Source: Stramonita haemastoma (taxonomy: Eukaryota; Mollusca; Gastropoda; Neogastropoda; Muricidae). Taken from it: DNA of 64,000 nucleotides. Shown piece by piece: positions 1 to 8,965 of the stretch. Under the pieces are notes generated by a model. It made no database searches and was not told the origin of the DNA. It was given only the letters and a program-made list of their open reading frames with translations. Positions within the stretch are counted from its first letter, which is position 1; every line of letters starts with the position of its first letter. The stretch covers positions 37,047,957 through 37,111,956 of the forward strand of contig CM060334.1 of the NCBI GenBank assembly GCA_030674155.1, read 5' to 3'. The position numbers and the translations under genes were made by a program.

Positions 1-46
1 GGTTTAAAGTCTCATCCTAAATCCTGAAATATAATTCTAAATCTTG

Positions 47-49
<3 letters not shown>

Positions 50-111
<62 letters not shown>
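50..111. repeat. (TA)n microsatellite
   Basis: About 60 bp of uninterrupted TA dinucleotides. It is simple-sequence DNA with no coding potential. Confidence 0.97.
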
Positions 112-117
<6 letters not shown>

Positions 118-773
118 TAGTCACACTCTTTCCTGTCATGAGATAATCTGTATTAATGTTGACTGCATTGTCTCATTGTTAGTGTTCTTATAGAAATATC
201 CACATTTTTGTTAACATTTTCACATTTCTGTGACAAACTTTCTGTAGAATTTCTGGTATCAGTACACAGTATATGGATGTAGCAAACATACCCATTGCAT
301 TCAAACTGTTTGTCCACAAAAAAATTTTGGTAAAATGCTTTTCCAATTAAATGTATTATATTTCATTTAATCAATTTTTTTTTCAAATAATATTCTTTAC
401 AATGACTGCCTCTCTGGCATTTCTGTGATTTTGAGAAGTTTTGCATTCCTTCTTTTTGACATGAATAGAACATTTTGGCTTTTTTTTTTTTTTAACACAA
501 GTGGACAGTATTTTCCTTGCCCCATTTGACTGCTACTCTTTTCTTCTCCTATTTGTTCCTTGAATTTTTTCCCCACAAGGTTTATTGGAATTCATTGAAA
601 AATTCCTTATCTTGATTTCAGATTATAGATTAATTGGTTTTGTGTGCATTTTCCTTTTGTGCCCAAAGAGTTGGAATTTTGTGTGTGTTTTTGTTGTTGT
701 TTGTTTTTTTAGATTAAAAAAAAGACTTTGACTCAACTTTCACACTTGTAGTTTGTGTATTGCTATTTCACAG
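112..773. other. AT-rich non-coding stretch, probable intron
   Basis: This T-rich sequence lies directly 5' of a good splice acceptor at 771-773, so it is best read as intron of the + strand gene that ends near 3.27 kb. Apart from T homopolymers and G/T-rich DNA at about 670-715, I see no feature in it. Confidence 0.5.
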
Positions 774-842
774 GTCAGAGGGTTCGTGGTAGAGGCAGCG
801 AAGTGTTCTACATGTGTCAGGACATGGAGAAAGCAATGAATA
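774..842 (+). CDS. Internal exon of unrecognised + strand gene
   Basis: This 69-nt exon is bounded by a strong acceptor (tgctatttcacag) and a perfect donor (gtaagta). Only one frame is open: two bases finish a codon, then 22 codons (QRVRGRGSEVFYMCQDMEKA...), then one base is left over. The next candidate exon at 2332 begins with the two bases needed to complete that codon (giving SWEQMEV), so the phases agree. I do not recognise the protein. The encoded peptide is polar and helix-prone. The gene's 5' part must lie left of this window. Confidence 0.5.
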
Positions 843-918
843 GTAAGTATGTAATAAGGGGTTTTATTTTTACATGGGTGGTGGAGGGAAGAGTATTGTT
901 AAAGTGTTCATATATAGA

Positions 919-1110
919 TCCCCAGAGTTGCAATGTGGCTACCTTCATGGTGGGCAAAAACGGTTACCTACGCAAAATCTTACTATTGGTGAACTTTGGA
1001 GCTCTGACTAAGGATTTTTTTTTTGTTTCTCGGCCTCCAATGTTTACCAATGGTGAGATTTTGCTTATGTGACCATTTTTGCCCACCATGAAGGTAGCCG
1101 CATTCCAATT
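919..1110. repeat. Inverted repeat of family-C repeat ends (hairpin-forming)
   Basis: The segment 919-1000 and the segment about 1033-1110 are reverse complements of each other with modest divergence. Both contain the ggctaccttcatggtgggc / gcccaccatgaaggtagcc motif. They flank a short T-rich spacer. The arms match the end of a dispersed repeat (called family C here) seen at 3.6, 5.8, 18.6, 21.7 and 40.3 kb. Two copies inserted head to head is the simplest reading. Confidence 0.75.
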
Positions 1111-1620
1111 TAGAGGATGTATGCTGGGTATGTTCATGTTTCCGTAACCCACCAAACACTGACATGAATTTCAGGATCTTCAATGTGCATTGCCGCCACT
1201 GTAGTGTAGTGGTTAGGGCGTTGGACTCGTAATCTAAAGGTTGCGGGTTCGATCCCAGCTTTCGGCTATGGCGTTGTGCCCTTGGAAAAGGCACTTTACG
1301 GCTATTTTCTCACCCCACCCAGGTGTAAAAGGGGTACCAACCTTATGTTCGGGGTTAACCCTGCGATAGACTGGCGTCCTATCCAGGGGGGAGTCTATGA
1401 CTCTCAGTCGCTTAATGCCACAGAAACCGGGATAAGCACCGGCCTGATGAGCCTTAGGCTCAGGACAGACTTTAACTTTTAACTTTTAACTCAATGTGCA
1501 TTTTTATCTTCTGCATGTGTATATACATGAAGGGATTTCAGGCACTGGAAGGTCTTCTCTTGAAGTTAACCTGGGAGATGGTCAAAATCCCCACCCTTAA
1601 TTCACCAGACTCCACCGAAA
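1033..1620 (-). repeat. Family-C dispersed repeat, interrupted by a SINE
   Basis: Positions 1033-1191 and 1491-1620 together match the copies at 18.64-18.95 kb and 21.72-22.34 kb; the interruption at 1192-1490 is SINE-1. In complete copies the right-hand end reads, on the minus strand, like a tRNA with A-box and B-box motifs and a long variable arm (Leu/Ser-like). The family is therefore probably a tRNA-derived SINE oriented minus here. The family name is mine; no library was searched. Confidence 0.7.
1192..1490 (+). mobile_element. SINE-1 copy a (tRNA-Thr-like head), with TSD
   Basis: The element starts with a tRNA-like head containing an A box (tagtgtagtgg), an anticodon loop reading CGT (Thr-type) and a perfect B box (ggttcgatccc). 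A body of about 215 bp follows and ends in (ctttaa/tttaac)n. The 12-bp direct repeat tcaatgtgcatt flanks it at 1180-1191 and 1491-1502, a classic target-site duplication. Five more copies lie in this window. The body contains ctggataggacgcc-like sequence of a kind I recall from other animal SINEs (from memory, not checked). The 68-codon open frame inside is not a gene. Confidence 0.93.
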
Positions 1621-1624
1621 TCCT

Positions 1625-1985
1625 TTGTTGTTGTGCTTTCCTCTGCTCAACACTCTGGGAGTCACTCAGAATGTGCAGTCTGACTCACTCATCCCACCTG
1701 GGAGTCACTGTGAGATTGAAATTGCACACTGAATGAGAAGTTTGTGTATGACTGTTTTTTAAGTACCTTGCCATATAGGCAGCCATACTCTGACTTTAGA
1801 GGATTTTTTCTCCTTTAAAGGCGAGTACAGGTTGTTCTGTTAAGAGCTTGTCATGGCTGAAGGCAATTAGCTAACAACAATAACTTATACAGCTTTTGGC
1901 CTGGGCCAAACCAAGATTCAAACCCACGACCTCATAGACCCATGGGATTAAAATCAACTGGTTTGAACCACTTGGCTGTATAACT
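1625..1985 (-). repeat. Family-E dispersed repeat with tRNA-like end
   Basis: This segment matches 7415-7680 in direct orientation and 4528-4701 and 6022-6105 in reverse. Shared landmarks include tgactcactcatcccacctg and taagagcttgtcatggctg. Its right end (1912-1980), read on the minus strand, has an A-box-like ccaagtggtt and a B-box-like gggtttgaatc, as in family C. It is probably another tRNA-derived SINE or a composite of one. Confidence 0.7.
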
Positions 1986-2331
1986 GAGGAATATACAAAA
2001 AAAAGAGTTTTTGCACCCATGCCTTTCCCCCATCCATTAAACTCAGAACGATGGTTTGGTGCTAATCTTTCAGATCAGAGGATGAGCCAAAGTAGTGTGT
2101 GCAACACATATTTTGCACAAGTAACCCATGGCAACAAAAGAGTTGTCTCTGGCAACAATATGTGCAAAAAGCCACTCAATGAGGAAAAATACAGACAGGA
2201 AAATGGAACAAAAAAATTGTGAACGTACAAGACTAGGAAAATGGTAACAAATTGAAAGATTGTGGAAACGTACAAACTTTGATGACTTATCTGTGCAAAT
2301 TGTGAGGAGTATATATATCTGTGCGCTGTAG
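1986..2331. other. Non-coding, probable intron
   Basis: No conserved coding signal or repeat was recognised. The stretch ends in the acceptor gtgcgctgtag before the exon at 2332. The 203-codon minus-strand open frame across 2070-2681 runs through a poly(A/G) tract and a predicted exon on the other strand, and is not supported. Confidence 0.4.
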
Positions 2332-2449
2332 GCTGGGAACAGATGGAGGTCAGTGTACCATTGGTGGACCTGCAGCGACACCCTCAGAGTTGTGGCGTCT
2401 GCCGACCGCACTGTTGCTACACATAACAAAGCAGAAGAACAGCTGAAAG
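2332..2449 (+). CDS. Second candidate exon of unrecognised gene (one-base shift)
   Basis: The acceptor is gcgctgtag and the donor is gtaagtcag. In the frame fixed by the previous exon it reads SWEQMEVSVPLVDL and then shifts by one base near 2371-2376 (one extra C would explain it). It continues SDTLRVVASADRTVATHNKA and EEQLK to the donor. With the extra base removed, the exon leaves exactly the phase that the next exon needs. Without that correction the frame stops at a TAA near 2425. The peptide looks like a coiled coil. The function is unknown; the shift is either a sequence error or a sign that the gene is decaying. Confidence 0.45.
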
Positions 2450-2473
2450 GTAAGTCAGTCAACTGATTCTTGT

Positions 2474-2511
2474 TGATAATTTTTTTTTTTTTTTTTGGGG
2501 GGGGGGGGGGA
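2474..2511. repeat. poly(T)-poly(G) tract
   Basis: A run of about 19 T is followed by about 14 G, within an intron of the + strand gene. It is one of several G/T-only tracts. Confidence 0.9.
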
Positions 2512-3141
2512 TTGTTTGTTTTGTGTGCAGTTTCCATTTGACTCAACCAATTTTTAAGGGGAATTTGCAGTTTTGCAGGGAAAATTACTTTTATAGACTC
2601 GTAGGATATTGGATTGTGTCCATCATAATTCGGAATTCTGTATATAGATTTTTTTGTTAATGCTAATAGTGGCATGTGCATTTGTGAGCAAGTTTATGTG
2701 GATTTATTTACTATATACCAAGCACGAGTATTTACTTGCACATGCAAACATGAAGCTTTTTTTGTGTGTTATTGTTTCATGTGTATTTTTATTTATATAT
2801 TTGCAAATTTAAACTTGTATAAACTGATAAAGATCCCATGAATGAAAAAGGAAAAAGAAAACCCTTCACATGAGATTAAAAGCTTATAACCCAGAGGTCA
2901 TGGGCCTGTAATACTCATAAAAGTTTGACTCTTATTTTTATGGCACATGCCAAATTCAAATGTGCTGGGCCTGGCTTGTCAGACACATTTTCGCTCATAT
3001 GAGAAACAACACTAGTTTCTGTCTGAGTATTTGACAAAGAAGAAAGAAGAATTTTATGGCATATTTCACATTATTATTGATATTATTGTTTTTATATGTG
3101 TGCCAGGATATCACTCAGTCGAAGTGTGTATGTTTTCACAG
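2512..3141. other. AT-rich intron
   Basis: Intron between the exons ending at 2449 and starting at 3142. No repeat or coding signal was recognised. It ends in tatgttttcacag, a good polypyrimidine tract and acceptor. Confidence 0.45.
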
Positions 3142-3272
3142 ATTTACTGACCAGCTGTCATCACCTGAGCGTCAGGGCGGGAGAACGGCTACAAGAACTA
3201 AAAGCATCCCAAGCCGCTGCTAACACTGCTGCACCTGATGTTTCCTTAGACACTGCTGTTGACACAGCCTGA
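3142..3272 (+). CDS. Terminal coding exon of unrecognised gene
   Basis: Joined to the previous exon it gives K-DLLTSCHHLSVRAGERLQE and then LKASQAAANTAAPD...DTA and a TGA stop at 3270-3272. The leucine and charge spacing suggests an amphipathic helix continuing the coiled coil of the upstream exon. The last dozen or so codons lie in the first unit of a minisatellite that continues to about 3470, so the C-terminus appears to be made from repeat DNA. I do not recognise the family. Evidence is limited to compatible splice phases and protein-like composition. Confidence 0.5.
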
Positions 3273-3580
3273 TCACCTGTTACAGCTGCCAGACATTTTT
3301 CATCTGTAGGCCAAAAGGTGTGAAAACACTTCTGCACCTGATGCTTCCTTAGACACTGCTGTTGACACAGCCTGATCACCTGTTACAGCTGCCAGACATT
3401 TTTCATCTGTAGGCCAAAAGGTGTGAAAACACTTCTCTACCTGCTGACACTGTGAATACATTTTCGCCTGTTACGGGCATCGTATTTGATTTATCATCTG
3501 ATGGCCTAAAGTATGAAAACATTTCCCTATCTGCTGATATTGTGAGCATACTTTTGCCTGTTACAGGCATCATATGTATA
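3230..3580. repeat. Minisatellite, unit about 122 bp
   Basis: Two near-identical units (starting near 3230 and near 3352) share ccttagacactgctgttgac and catctgtaggccaaaaggtg. Degenerate partial units follow to about 3580, and another relic lies at 4060-4140 (ttggccaaaggtgtgaaaac). The first unit overlaps the end of a predicted coding exon. Confidence 0.85.
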
Positions 3581-3594
3581 GATGTTTTTTCCCA

Positions 3595-3690
3595 TACCTC
3601 GGCTAGAGCTGCTTGGTTCACCAATGGTGAGATTTTGTGTATGCTACTGTTTTTGCTCACAGTAGATAGGTAGCCACATTCCAACTTTGT
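3595..3690 (-). repeat. Family-C repeat fragment
   Basis: A short match to the left end of family C (caccaatggtgagattttg and ggtagccacattccaac). Confidence 0.7.
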
Positions 3691-3694
3691 GGAT

Positions 3695-3962
3695 CATCCA
3701 ATCCATCCAAAGCCTTTTTATGCCTTCTTGGCATGTAGGGCAGCAACAAGGTTCTCTACTCTGCCTGTCTTAGGCCAGTTTCTGAATGGTTCCCCAGGAG
3801 TGTTGGAGGGTCTTCAGCTCTGTTTCTAATGCCCGACGCCAGGTGTTCTTGGGTCGTCCTCGCCTGCGTTTCCTTCTGGTGTCCAGTGGAGGGCTGTTCG
3901 GGTGATGTTCCTTGTTCCCGTCGGCTGATGTGTCCTATCATCTCCATCGTCTTTGCATAATG
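3695..3962 (-). pseudogene. Degenerate LINE 3' coding fragment (minus strand)
   Basis: Across three frames the minus strand encodes the typical C-terminal signature of a non-LTR retrotransposon: ALHWTPEG, then GRPKNTWRRALETELKTLQ, HSWGTIQKLA, and finally LVAALHAKKA. These blocks resemble the region downstream of the reverse transcriptase in many animal LINEs. Several frameshifts and a stop make it inactive. The clade cannot be settled from this short piece. Confidence 0.65.
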
Positions 3963-4527
3963 ATAGTATCTGTATTTTCTTGGTTGCAGCATGCCAGGAG
4001 TTCTTGGTTGGAGATGGTCTCAGGCCAGAAGATGCAACTTTGTGGATATATTCTATTTATTATCTGTTGGCCAAAGGTGTGAAAACACTTTCCATCCTGC
4101 TGATATTGTGGACATGTTTTATTGAAGTGCCTGCCTGATATTTATGTGTTATTTTTTTTCCTGTGTTGCTGTAAATGTGCCAAATGAGTGAAGTGTTTGT
4201 GTACACTTTGAAGAAAATTGTATGTTAATTTTAAACTTGTTTGTATGCCTATGTCTGTTTAGTAGTGTCTCTGTATCTTATCCGTCCATTTTATTAAAAG
4301 TCTACCTGTCTATTTGTGTCTATCCGTCCAATCTTTTAAACTTGGTTTACTGCATTTATTCAGTAAGTTCTTACACGAGTCTTTTCCTTTACATTTGATG
4401 TTTTGTAAACATTTAAATACACAAAAAATTACAAGTGCCCTACCCCTTTACAAATGCAGTTACTCTTTTTCTTGTATGTTAATTTTTGTAAAAACCTGTA
4501 AAAAGTACTGTATATTATACCTCTGAA
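3963..4527. other. Non-coding, minisatellite relic then AT-rich DNA
   Basis: A single degenerate unit of the 3.2-kb minisatellite is visible at about 4060-4140. Nothing else was recognised. Confidence 0.5.
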
Positions 4528-4701
4528 GTCGGGGTATGGCTGCCTATATGGCAAAGTACTTAAAACAGTCATACACACAAACTTCTCATTCAGTGTGCCA
4601 TTTCAATCTCACATTGATTCCCAGACAGGATGAGTGAGTCAAAAGTGCACATTCTGGGTGACCCCCAAAGTGTTGAGCAGGGGTACGCACAACAACAACA
4701 A
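4528..4701 (+). repeat. Family-E repeat fragment, reverse orientation
   Basis: Reverse-complement match to the copy at 1630-1800 (aaacttctcattcagtgtgc and caggatgagtgagtcaaaag). SINE-1 copy b is inserted directly next to it. Confidence 0.75.
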
Positions 4702-4717
4702 CTGTTTAGTACTTTAA

Positions 4718-4997
4718 AAGTCTGTCCCAAGCCATAAGGCTCATCAGGCGGTGCTTATCCCCGTTTCTGTGGCGTTAAGCGACTGAGAGTCATAGACTCC
4801 CCCTGGATAGGACGCCAGTCTATCGCAGGATTAACCCCCAACACAAGGTTGGTACCCCTTTTACACCTGGGTGGGGTGAGAAAATAGCCGTAAAGTGCCT
4901 TATCCAAGGGCACAACGCCATAGCGGAATAGCTGGGATCGAACCCGCAACCTTTAGATTACGAGTACAACGCCCTAACCACTAGGCCACAGCGGCGG
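4718..4997 (-). mobile_element. SINE-1 copy b (minus), with TSD
   Basis: Full-length SINE-1 in reverse orientation, with the tRNA-like head at 4924-4997 and the TTTAA-type tail at the left. The 16-bp repeat ctgtttagtactttaa flanks it (4702-4717 and 4998-5013), an intact target-site duplication that indicates a fairly recent insertion. It differs from copies a, c, e and f by scattered substitutions. Confidence 0.93.
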
Positions 4998-5013
4998 CTG
5001 TTTAGTACTTTAA

Positions 5014-5790
5014 TGTTCTTAAAAATGATTCTCATTTAACTTTGAGCCAGCAATTAGAATTTGTGATAATGTTTTTGTCAGTGGTTAAGAACGCATAACT
5101 AAGATGTTTAGCCACAGATGTTGAACTTATATTGCTGTCTGGATGTTCATTTCTTGAGAATATTTCAGGACAAAGAGTCAGTAGGAGGAAAATGGAGATG
5201 GTAGTGGTGTTTTTTGTGGATATTTTTTTTCTACTTTTTTATTTTATTTTTTAATTGTAATGTAGACCTCCAGTTTGAAAATCTGGAATTTGCTCTTTAA
5301 CATTTTTTTTTAATTCACTGTGTGAGATTTGTCTTTGATTTTTGATGGGGGGGAGGCTATGTTCTTGATGGAGGCCAAAATACTGTAGACAGGTCTTCCT
5401 GAACATGCAGCTCATGTATACTTGGTCTGGATTACATTAGAACATGATTCATATTTCTCATTAATAGTAGGTTTGTGAGAGAGGCAAGGATTGATTCTTT
5501 CTTATTGACTCGGATGACAGGGATGTGAGAGTGTGTTGATGGTGTGTGTGTTGGTGCACATGCACAAACACGTGTTTGTTGGTTGTGTGTATGTGTTCGT
5601 AATATGTTCTATCGTGTGACGCTTGATATGTATGGCAATAATTTGCAAGTGTGTATGTAGATGTTGTCTATATTATATTGTGATAAAAATATAATTATGT
5701 TTGTGCGATGATGGTTGGTTGCGATGAAGTATGTGTGTGACTTAATCCTGATTTTAGTTGGGTTTTTTTTGGTTTTTTTACCTGTTTCTC
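5014..5790. other. Non-coding, G/T-rich
   Basis: No gene or recognised repeat. The stretch includes a T-rich part (5210-5320), a short G run (5346-5352) and an irregular GT-rich part (5520-5610). Confidence 0.5.
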
Positions 5791-5905
5791 TGCTACAACT
5801 CTGACGTTTACCAAAGGTGAGATTTTTGTGTATGTAACCGTTTCCACCCTTCCCCCTCCCCTCCCCGTTTAGGTAGCCACATTCCAACTTCAGAGGTGGT
5901 GTTTA
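5791..5905 (-). repeat. Family-C repeat fragment
   Basis: Shares gtttaccaaaggtgagattt and ggtagccacattccaacttc with the other family-C ends. Confidence 0.7.
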
Positions 5906-5929
5906 AGCACAAATAAAAATGTTGTGCAT

Positions 5930-6021
5930 GCATTCGTACCTGGGGCCTTGGTTTACAGTCTCATCCAAAGGACTTTGACATTGAGTTTGATTTTCTCGTC
6001 AAACTGGGAAGAAAGGGAAAG
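5930..6021. repeat. Family-B repeat fragment
   Basis: Matches the part of family B near 19.76-19.84 kb (cctcggtttcgatctcatcc region and ggactttgacattgagt-like sequence followed by cgtcaaactgg). Confidence 0.65.
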
Positions 6022-6573
6022 TAATGTACTTGAAGAGAGTCATGAATATATGCAAACTTCTCATCTCATCTGTACTTCCAGTCTCACATAGATTCCCAGT
6101 TAGGACAAGTAAGGTAGCTGCATTCCGACTTCAAGAATGTGAGTTATATGTGACACTCCACCACATGATACGTTGTTTTGCACCAGAGGTCAATTTTTGT
6201 TATTAACATGTTATTACTTTGCAGTTAAAAGGCTATTCAATGCAAAAAGATTGAAAATCAGACAGTTCTATGAAAAGTTATTACAAATTGAAATGATAGA
6301 TTGTGGGAAGTGACAAAATGAGAAAATGACAAGTTCAGCGGTGTAACAAGTTGTCAGAGTGAGGGCTTGGATATTTTTAAAACATGTTTCATAGCAAAAG
6401 AAAACTAAACTTACACCTTGATATTTAAGTACAAAGTAGGGTCATGGCAACCTGACCCCCACCTGCCCTTAATGGCTCCAAGTGGAAAAGTGGGTCAGGT
6501 GCAAAGCTATTCATTTCATGGTGGAGCGTCACATATCCTGGGTGACTCCCAGTGTGTTATGCTGAGGAATGTG
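6022..6573 (+). repeat. Family-E copy (reverse) split by a MITE-like element
   Basis: 6022-6105 and 6533-6573 together match the reverse-oriented family-E copy at 4555-4690. The interruption contains a small inverted-repeat element at 6150-6532. A tRNA-like stretch with an A-box-like gtagctcagttgg (minus strand, around 6600-6660) follows. Confidence 0.55.
6150..6532. mobile_element. MITE-like element with imperfect terminal inverted repeats
   Basis: The left end gtgacactccaccacatga and the reverse complement of the right end, gtgacgctccaccatga, match almost fully. Weaker similarity continues inward (ttttgcaccaga against ctttgcacctga) for about 40 bp. The element is 383 bp, has no coding capacity, and is flanked by (t)atat on both sides. 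It sits inside a family-E repeat. The DNA transposon superfamily was not determined. Confidence 0.6.
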
Positions 6574-6680
6574 CTACAACAATAGCTTTTCACAGCACCT
6601 CAACTTTCAGTCAGTATCCAATCCATTTACTCTCCAACTGAGCTACCATTATAGCAAAGTAACATTCATATTTGTATTAT

Positions 6681-7335
6681 TTTCCAATTTTGACAAGAAA
6701 AAGGGGAGGTGATGACAATAAAACTTCAAAACACTTGGAAAGATAATCATATATTTTAATACGAATAGAATGCAAATGGAATATCAAACTATTTAACCGT
6801 AACCAAACAATCAAGTAAAGTAAAAACATGTAAAGTAAAAACACTCGTACAGAAGAAATGTATTGTGTAGGATGATATAGTCTAGCATGGTCTTACAACC
6901 ACCTTTACTAGCATCAATCAACTCAGTCACAGGGCCAATTCAGCAAGGTAAAATCAGAAACTCAAAGCTAATAACCATAACAACAACAACAATAATTATA
7001 ATAATGAATACATACATAGTGAATTAAAAAATGATCAACTTGAAGTGAGGGTATTTGTCAATGTTGTTGGCATTTCTCAAGATGTTTCATAATTCAACAA
7101 TTTCAACCAGCACTTGCCTTCATCTGAGACTTTTCATAAGGTGATGAAACTTTTTTTTTTTTAATTAGATGAATCATGTATCTTTTGTTCCACTTTCGTG
7201 TGTACCATGAATGTCTTGTAAATAGGCAAAAATTCACAGTTGGCTTTTGTCAGTTTGTATGGTGGTAGATGACATAAAAAGTTAAGGACTTATCACAATT
7301 TATTGGCTCTATAAACAAATGATTTCATGCATGCA
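6681..7335. other. AT-rich non-coding DNA
   Basis: No coding signal. Short caacaacaacaataat runs occur at 6975-7000. The stretch could be 3' flank of the minus-strand carboxypeptidase Q, but no polyadenylation site can be assigned. Confidence 0.4.
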
Positions 7336-7337
7336 TG

Positions 7338-7362
7338 TGCACACACACACACACACACACAC
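7338..7362. repeat. (CA)n microsatellite
   Basis: Twelve or so CA units. Confidence 0.9.
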
Positions 7363-7414
7363 TCATCCATTGTGTACTACAGTAATTACCAAGTGTGATG
7401 AATCAGACAGATTG

Positions 7415-7760
7415 CATTGTTGTGCGTTCCCTAACTTCACACCCTGGGGGTCACCCAGAATTTGCACTCTTGACTCACTCATCCCACCTGGGAATCTCTG
7501 TGAGATAGGCAGTACACTGGATGAGAAGTTTGCGTGTATGACTGTTTTTAAGTACCTCGCCATATAGACAGCTAAACTCCGACTTCAGATGATTTTTCTT
7601 CTTTTAAAGGAGAGTGCAGGTTGTTATGTTAAGAGCTTGTCATGGCTGAAGCCCATCTCTACACAACATTTTACAATATAACATTTTAATGCAGGCCATG
7701 GCACTTAGTTGATGTCAATAACTGACACAGCTTTTGGCCTGAGCCAGAGACAGATTACAT
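7415..7760 (-). repeat. Family-E dispersed repeat
   Basis: Long direct match to 1630-1900, including tgactcactcatcccacctg, gatgagaagtttgcgtgtat and taagagcttgtcatggctga. It diverges after about 7680. Confidence 0.78.
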
Positions 7761-8584
7761 TTTCTGGGTGACCTCCAGGCTGTTACGCTGGTGGTTATTC
7801 AATAACAATGACGTTAATACTTAATCACATTAAAAAAATAAAACACTGATTCTGACAAGGGAAAGAAGAAACATTTCTATGCTTTGCATAGGATACAAGG
7901 TAAAACACACAAATGTGTTAGAAAAAAACAACAAAAAACCCCAATCCCCCCCCCCAAAAAAAAAAAAAAAAAAAAACCCAACCTATGTTGGTGATTTCTT
8001 TTCATATCATGTGGTTCTAACAGAATGTTACATAATTCACAAAATAGCTTTTACTCATTTATGAGGTTAATCAGAGCCAACTGACAACAATAATATGGGG
8101 GGAGGGAGGGGGAACGAACAACTCCCCCTCCTCTGCTCCCCCTCCCCCCCCAAACACATTCACATTCATTCTGTAGACACGCATAGAAAAATACTGCATC
8201 ACTTAAAAAATTTTGCATTCAAAACATTTATGTACCAGCTGTTCTTTGTGCAAGTATATATATATGTATAAATAATACAAAATTTCAATCACAGAGGTAG
8301 TTAGAGACATCATAAAAAGTGTAACCTTGTTAACAAGTGATGGACAACATTGTAAAGCTAAAAATGCAAAATGCTGCATAGAACTTATCACTTTTTTGTC
8401 ATTGTATTTATCTGTAAATCAACAAGCTGGCAAAGATCATCAATGTCTTGATGTTTACAATAACTTTGTTGTATGTTAACTAATTTTTTGCAGTTTTGCA
8501 CACCGGTTTTGATATGTGAATACAACAGTGATTACTTTTGCCATCATGCTTATTATTGTATAAAACTTATTATAGTATAGTATA
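7761..8584. other. Non-coding with A/C-only tract
   Basis: 7920-7980 is almost purely A and C on the + strand, with a run of C followed by about 22 A. 8098-8155 holds G-rich and C-rich runs. The rest is AT-rich with no recognised feature. Confidence 0.5.
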
Positions 8585-8965
8585 ATAGTATAAAGTATAA
8601 TTATACTCCTTCAATCTCTGATGAAGATGTATCGGTATCTACTTTTTCAACCTCTACTGAGGATCCTCAGGATTTATTAATTATTATCAGTATCTATTTT
8701 TGGGAAGATTAATCAGTACTTATTTTTTCCAGTCTGTGATGGAAGATTTATCCATAGGCCTATTAACTTGCTTCACTGTCTGATGAAGATGTATCATTAT
8801 ATTCTTTTTCAGTCTGTGATGAAGATTTATCAGTAGGCCCAACTTGTTTCACTGTCTGATGAAGATGTATCAGTATATTCTTTTTCAGTCTGTGATGAAG
8901 TTGTATCTTTTTTTATGAAGATGTATCAGTATATATCTACTTTTTTCAGTCTGTGATGAAGACTT
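8585..8965. repeat. Degenerate tandem repeat, unit about 36-70 bp
   Basis: The phrase cagtctgtgatgaagat(t/g)tatcagta recurs about six times with ttctttttt or ggcccaacttgtttc spacers. Unit length varies, so this is an old, shuffled minisatellite. It has no constant spacer length and is not a CRISPR array. Confidence 0.8.

Noticed and set aside
1192..1265. tRNA-Thr gene call at SINE-1 heads
   Set aside because: The A and B boxes are real, but each is fused to the same 215-bp body and flanked by TSDs, so they are SINE promoters rather than tRNA genes. The same applies to the heads at 41.7 and 52.1 kb.
1276..1482. 68-codon open frame repeated in several places ([20 protein letters not shown]...)
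   Set aside because: It lies wholly inside SINE-1 and recurs in copies a, c and f in the same position; the SINE is a polymerase III-type element and the frame varies among copies.
2070..2681. 203-codon minus-strand frame
   Set aside because: It includes poly(Pro-Lys) from a poly(G)-poly(T) tract and overlaps a better supported + strand exon.
8585..8965. CRISPR-like array
   Set aside because: Repeat and spacer lengths vary, the spacers are themselves repeated, and the genome is animal.
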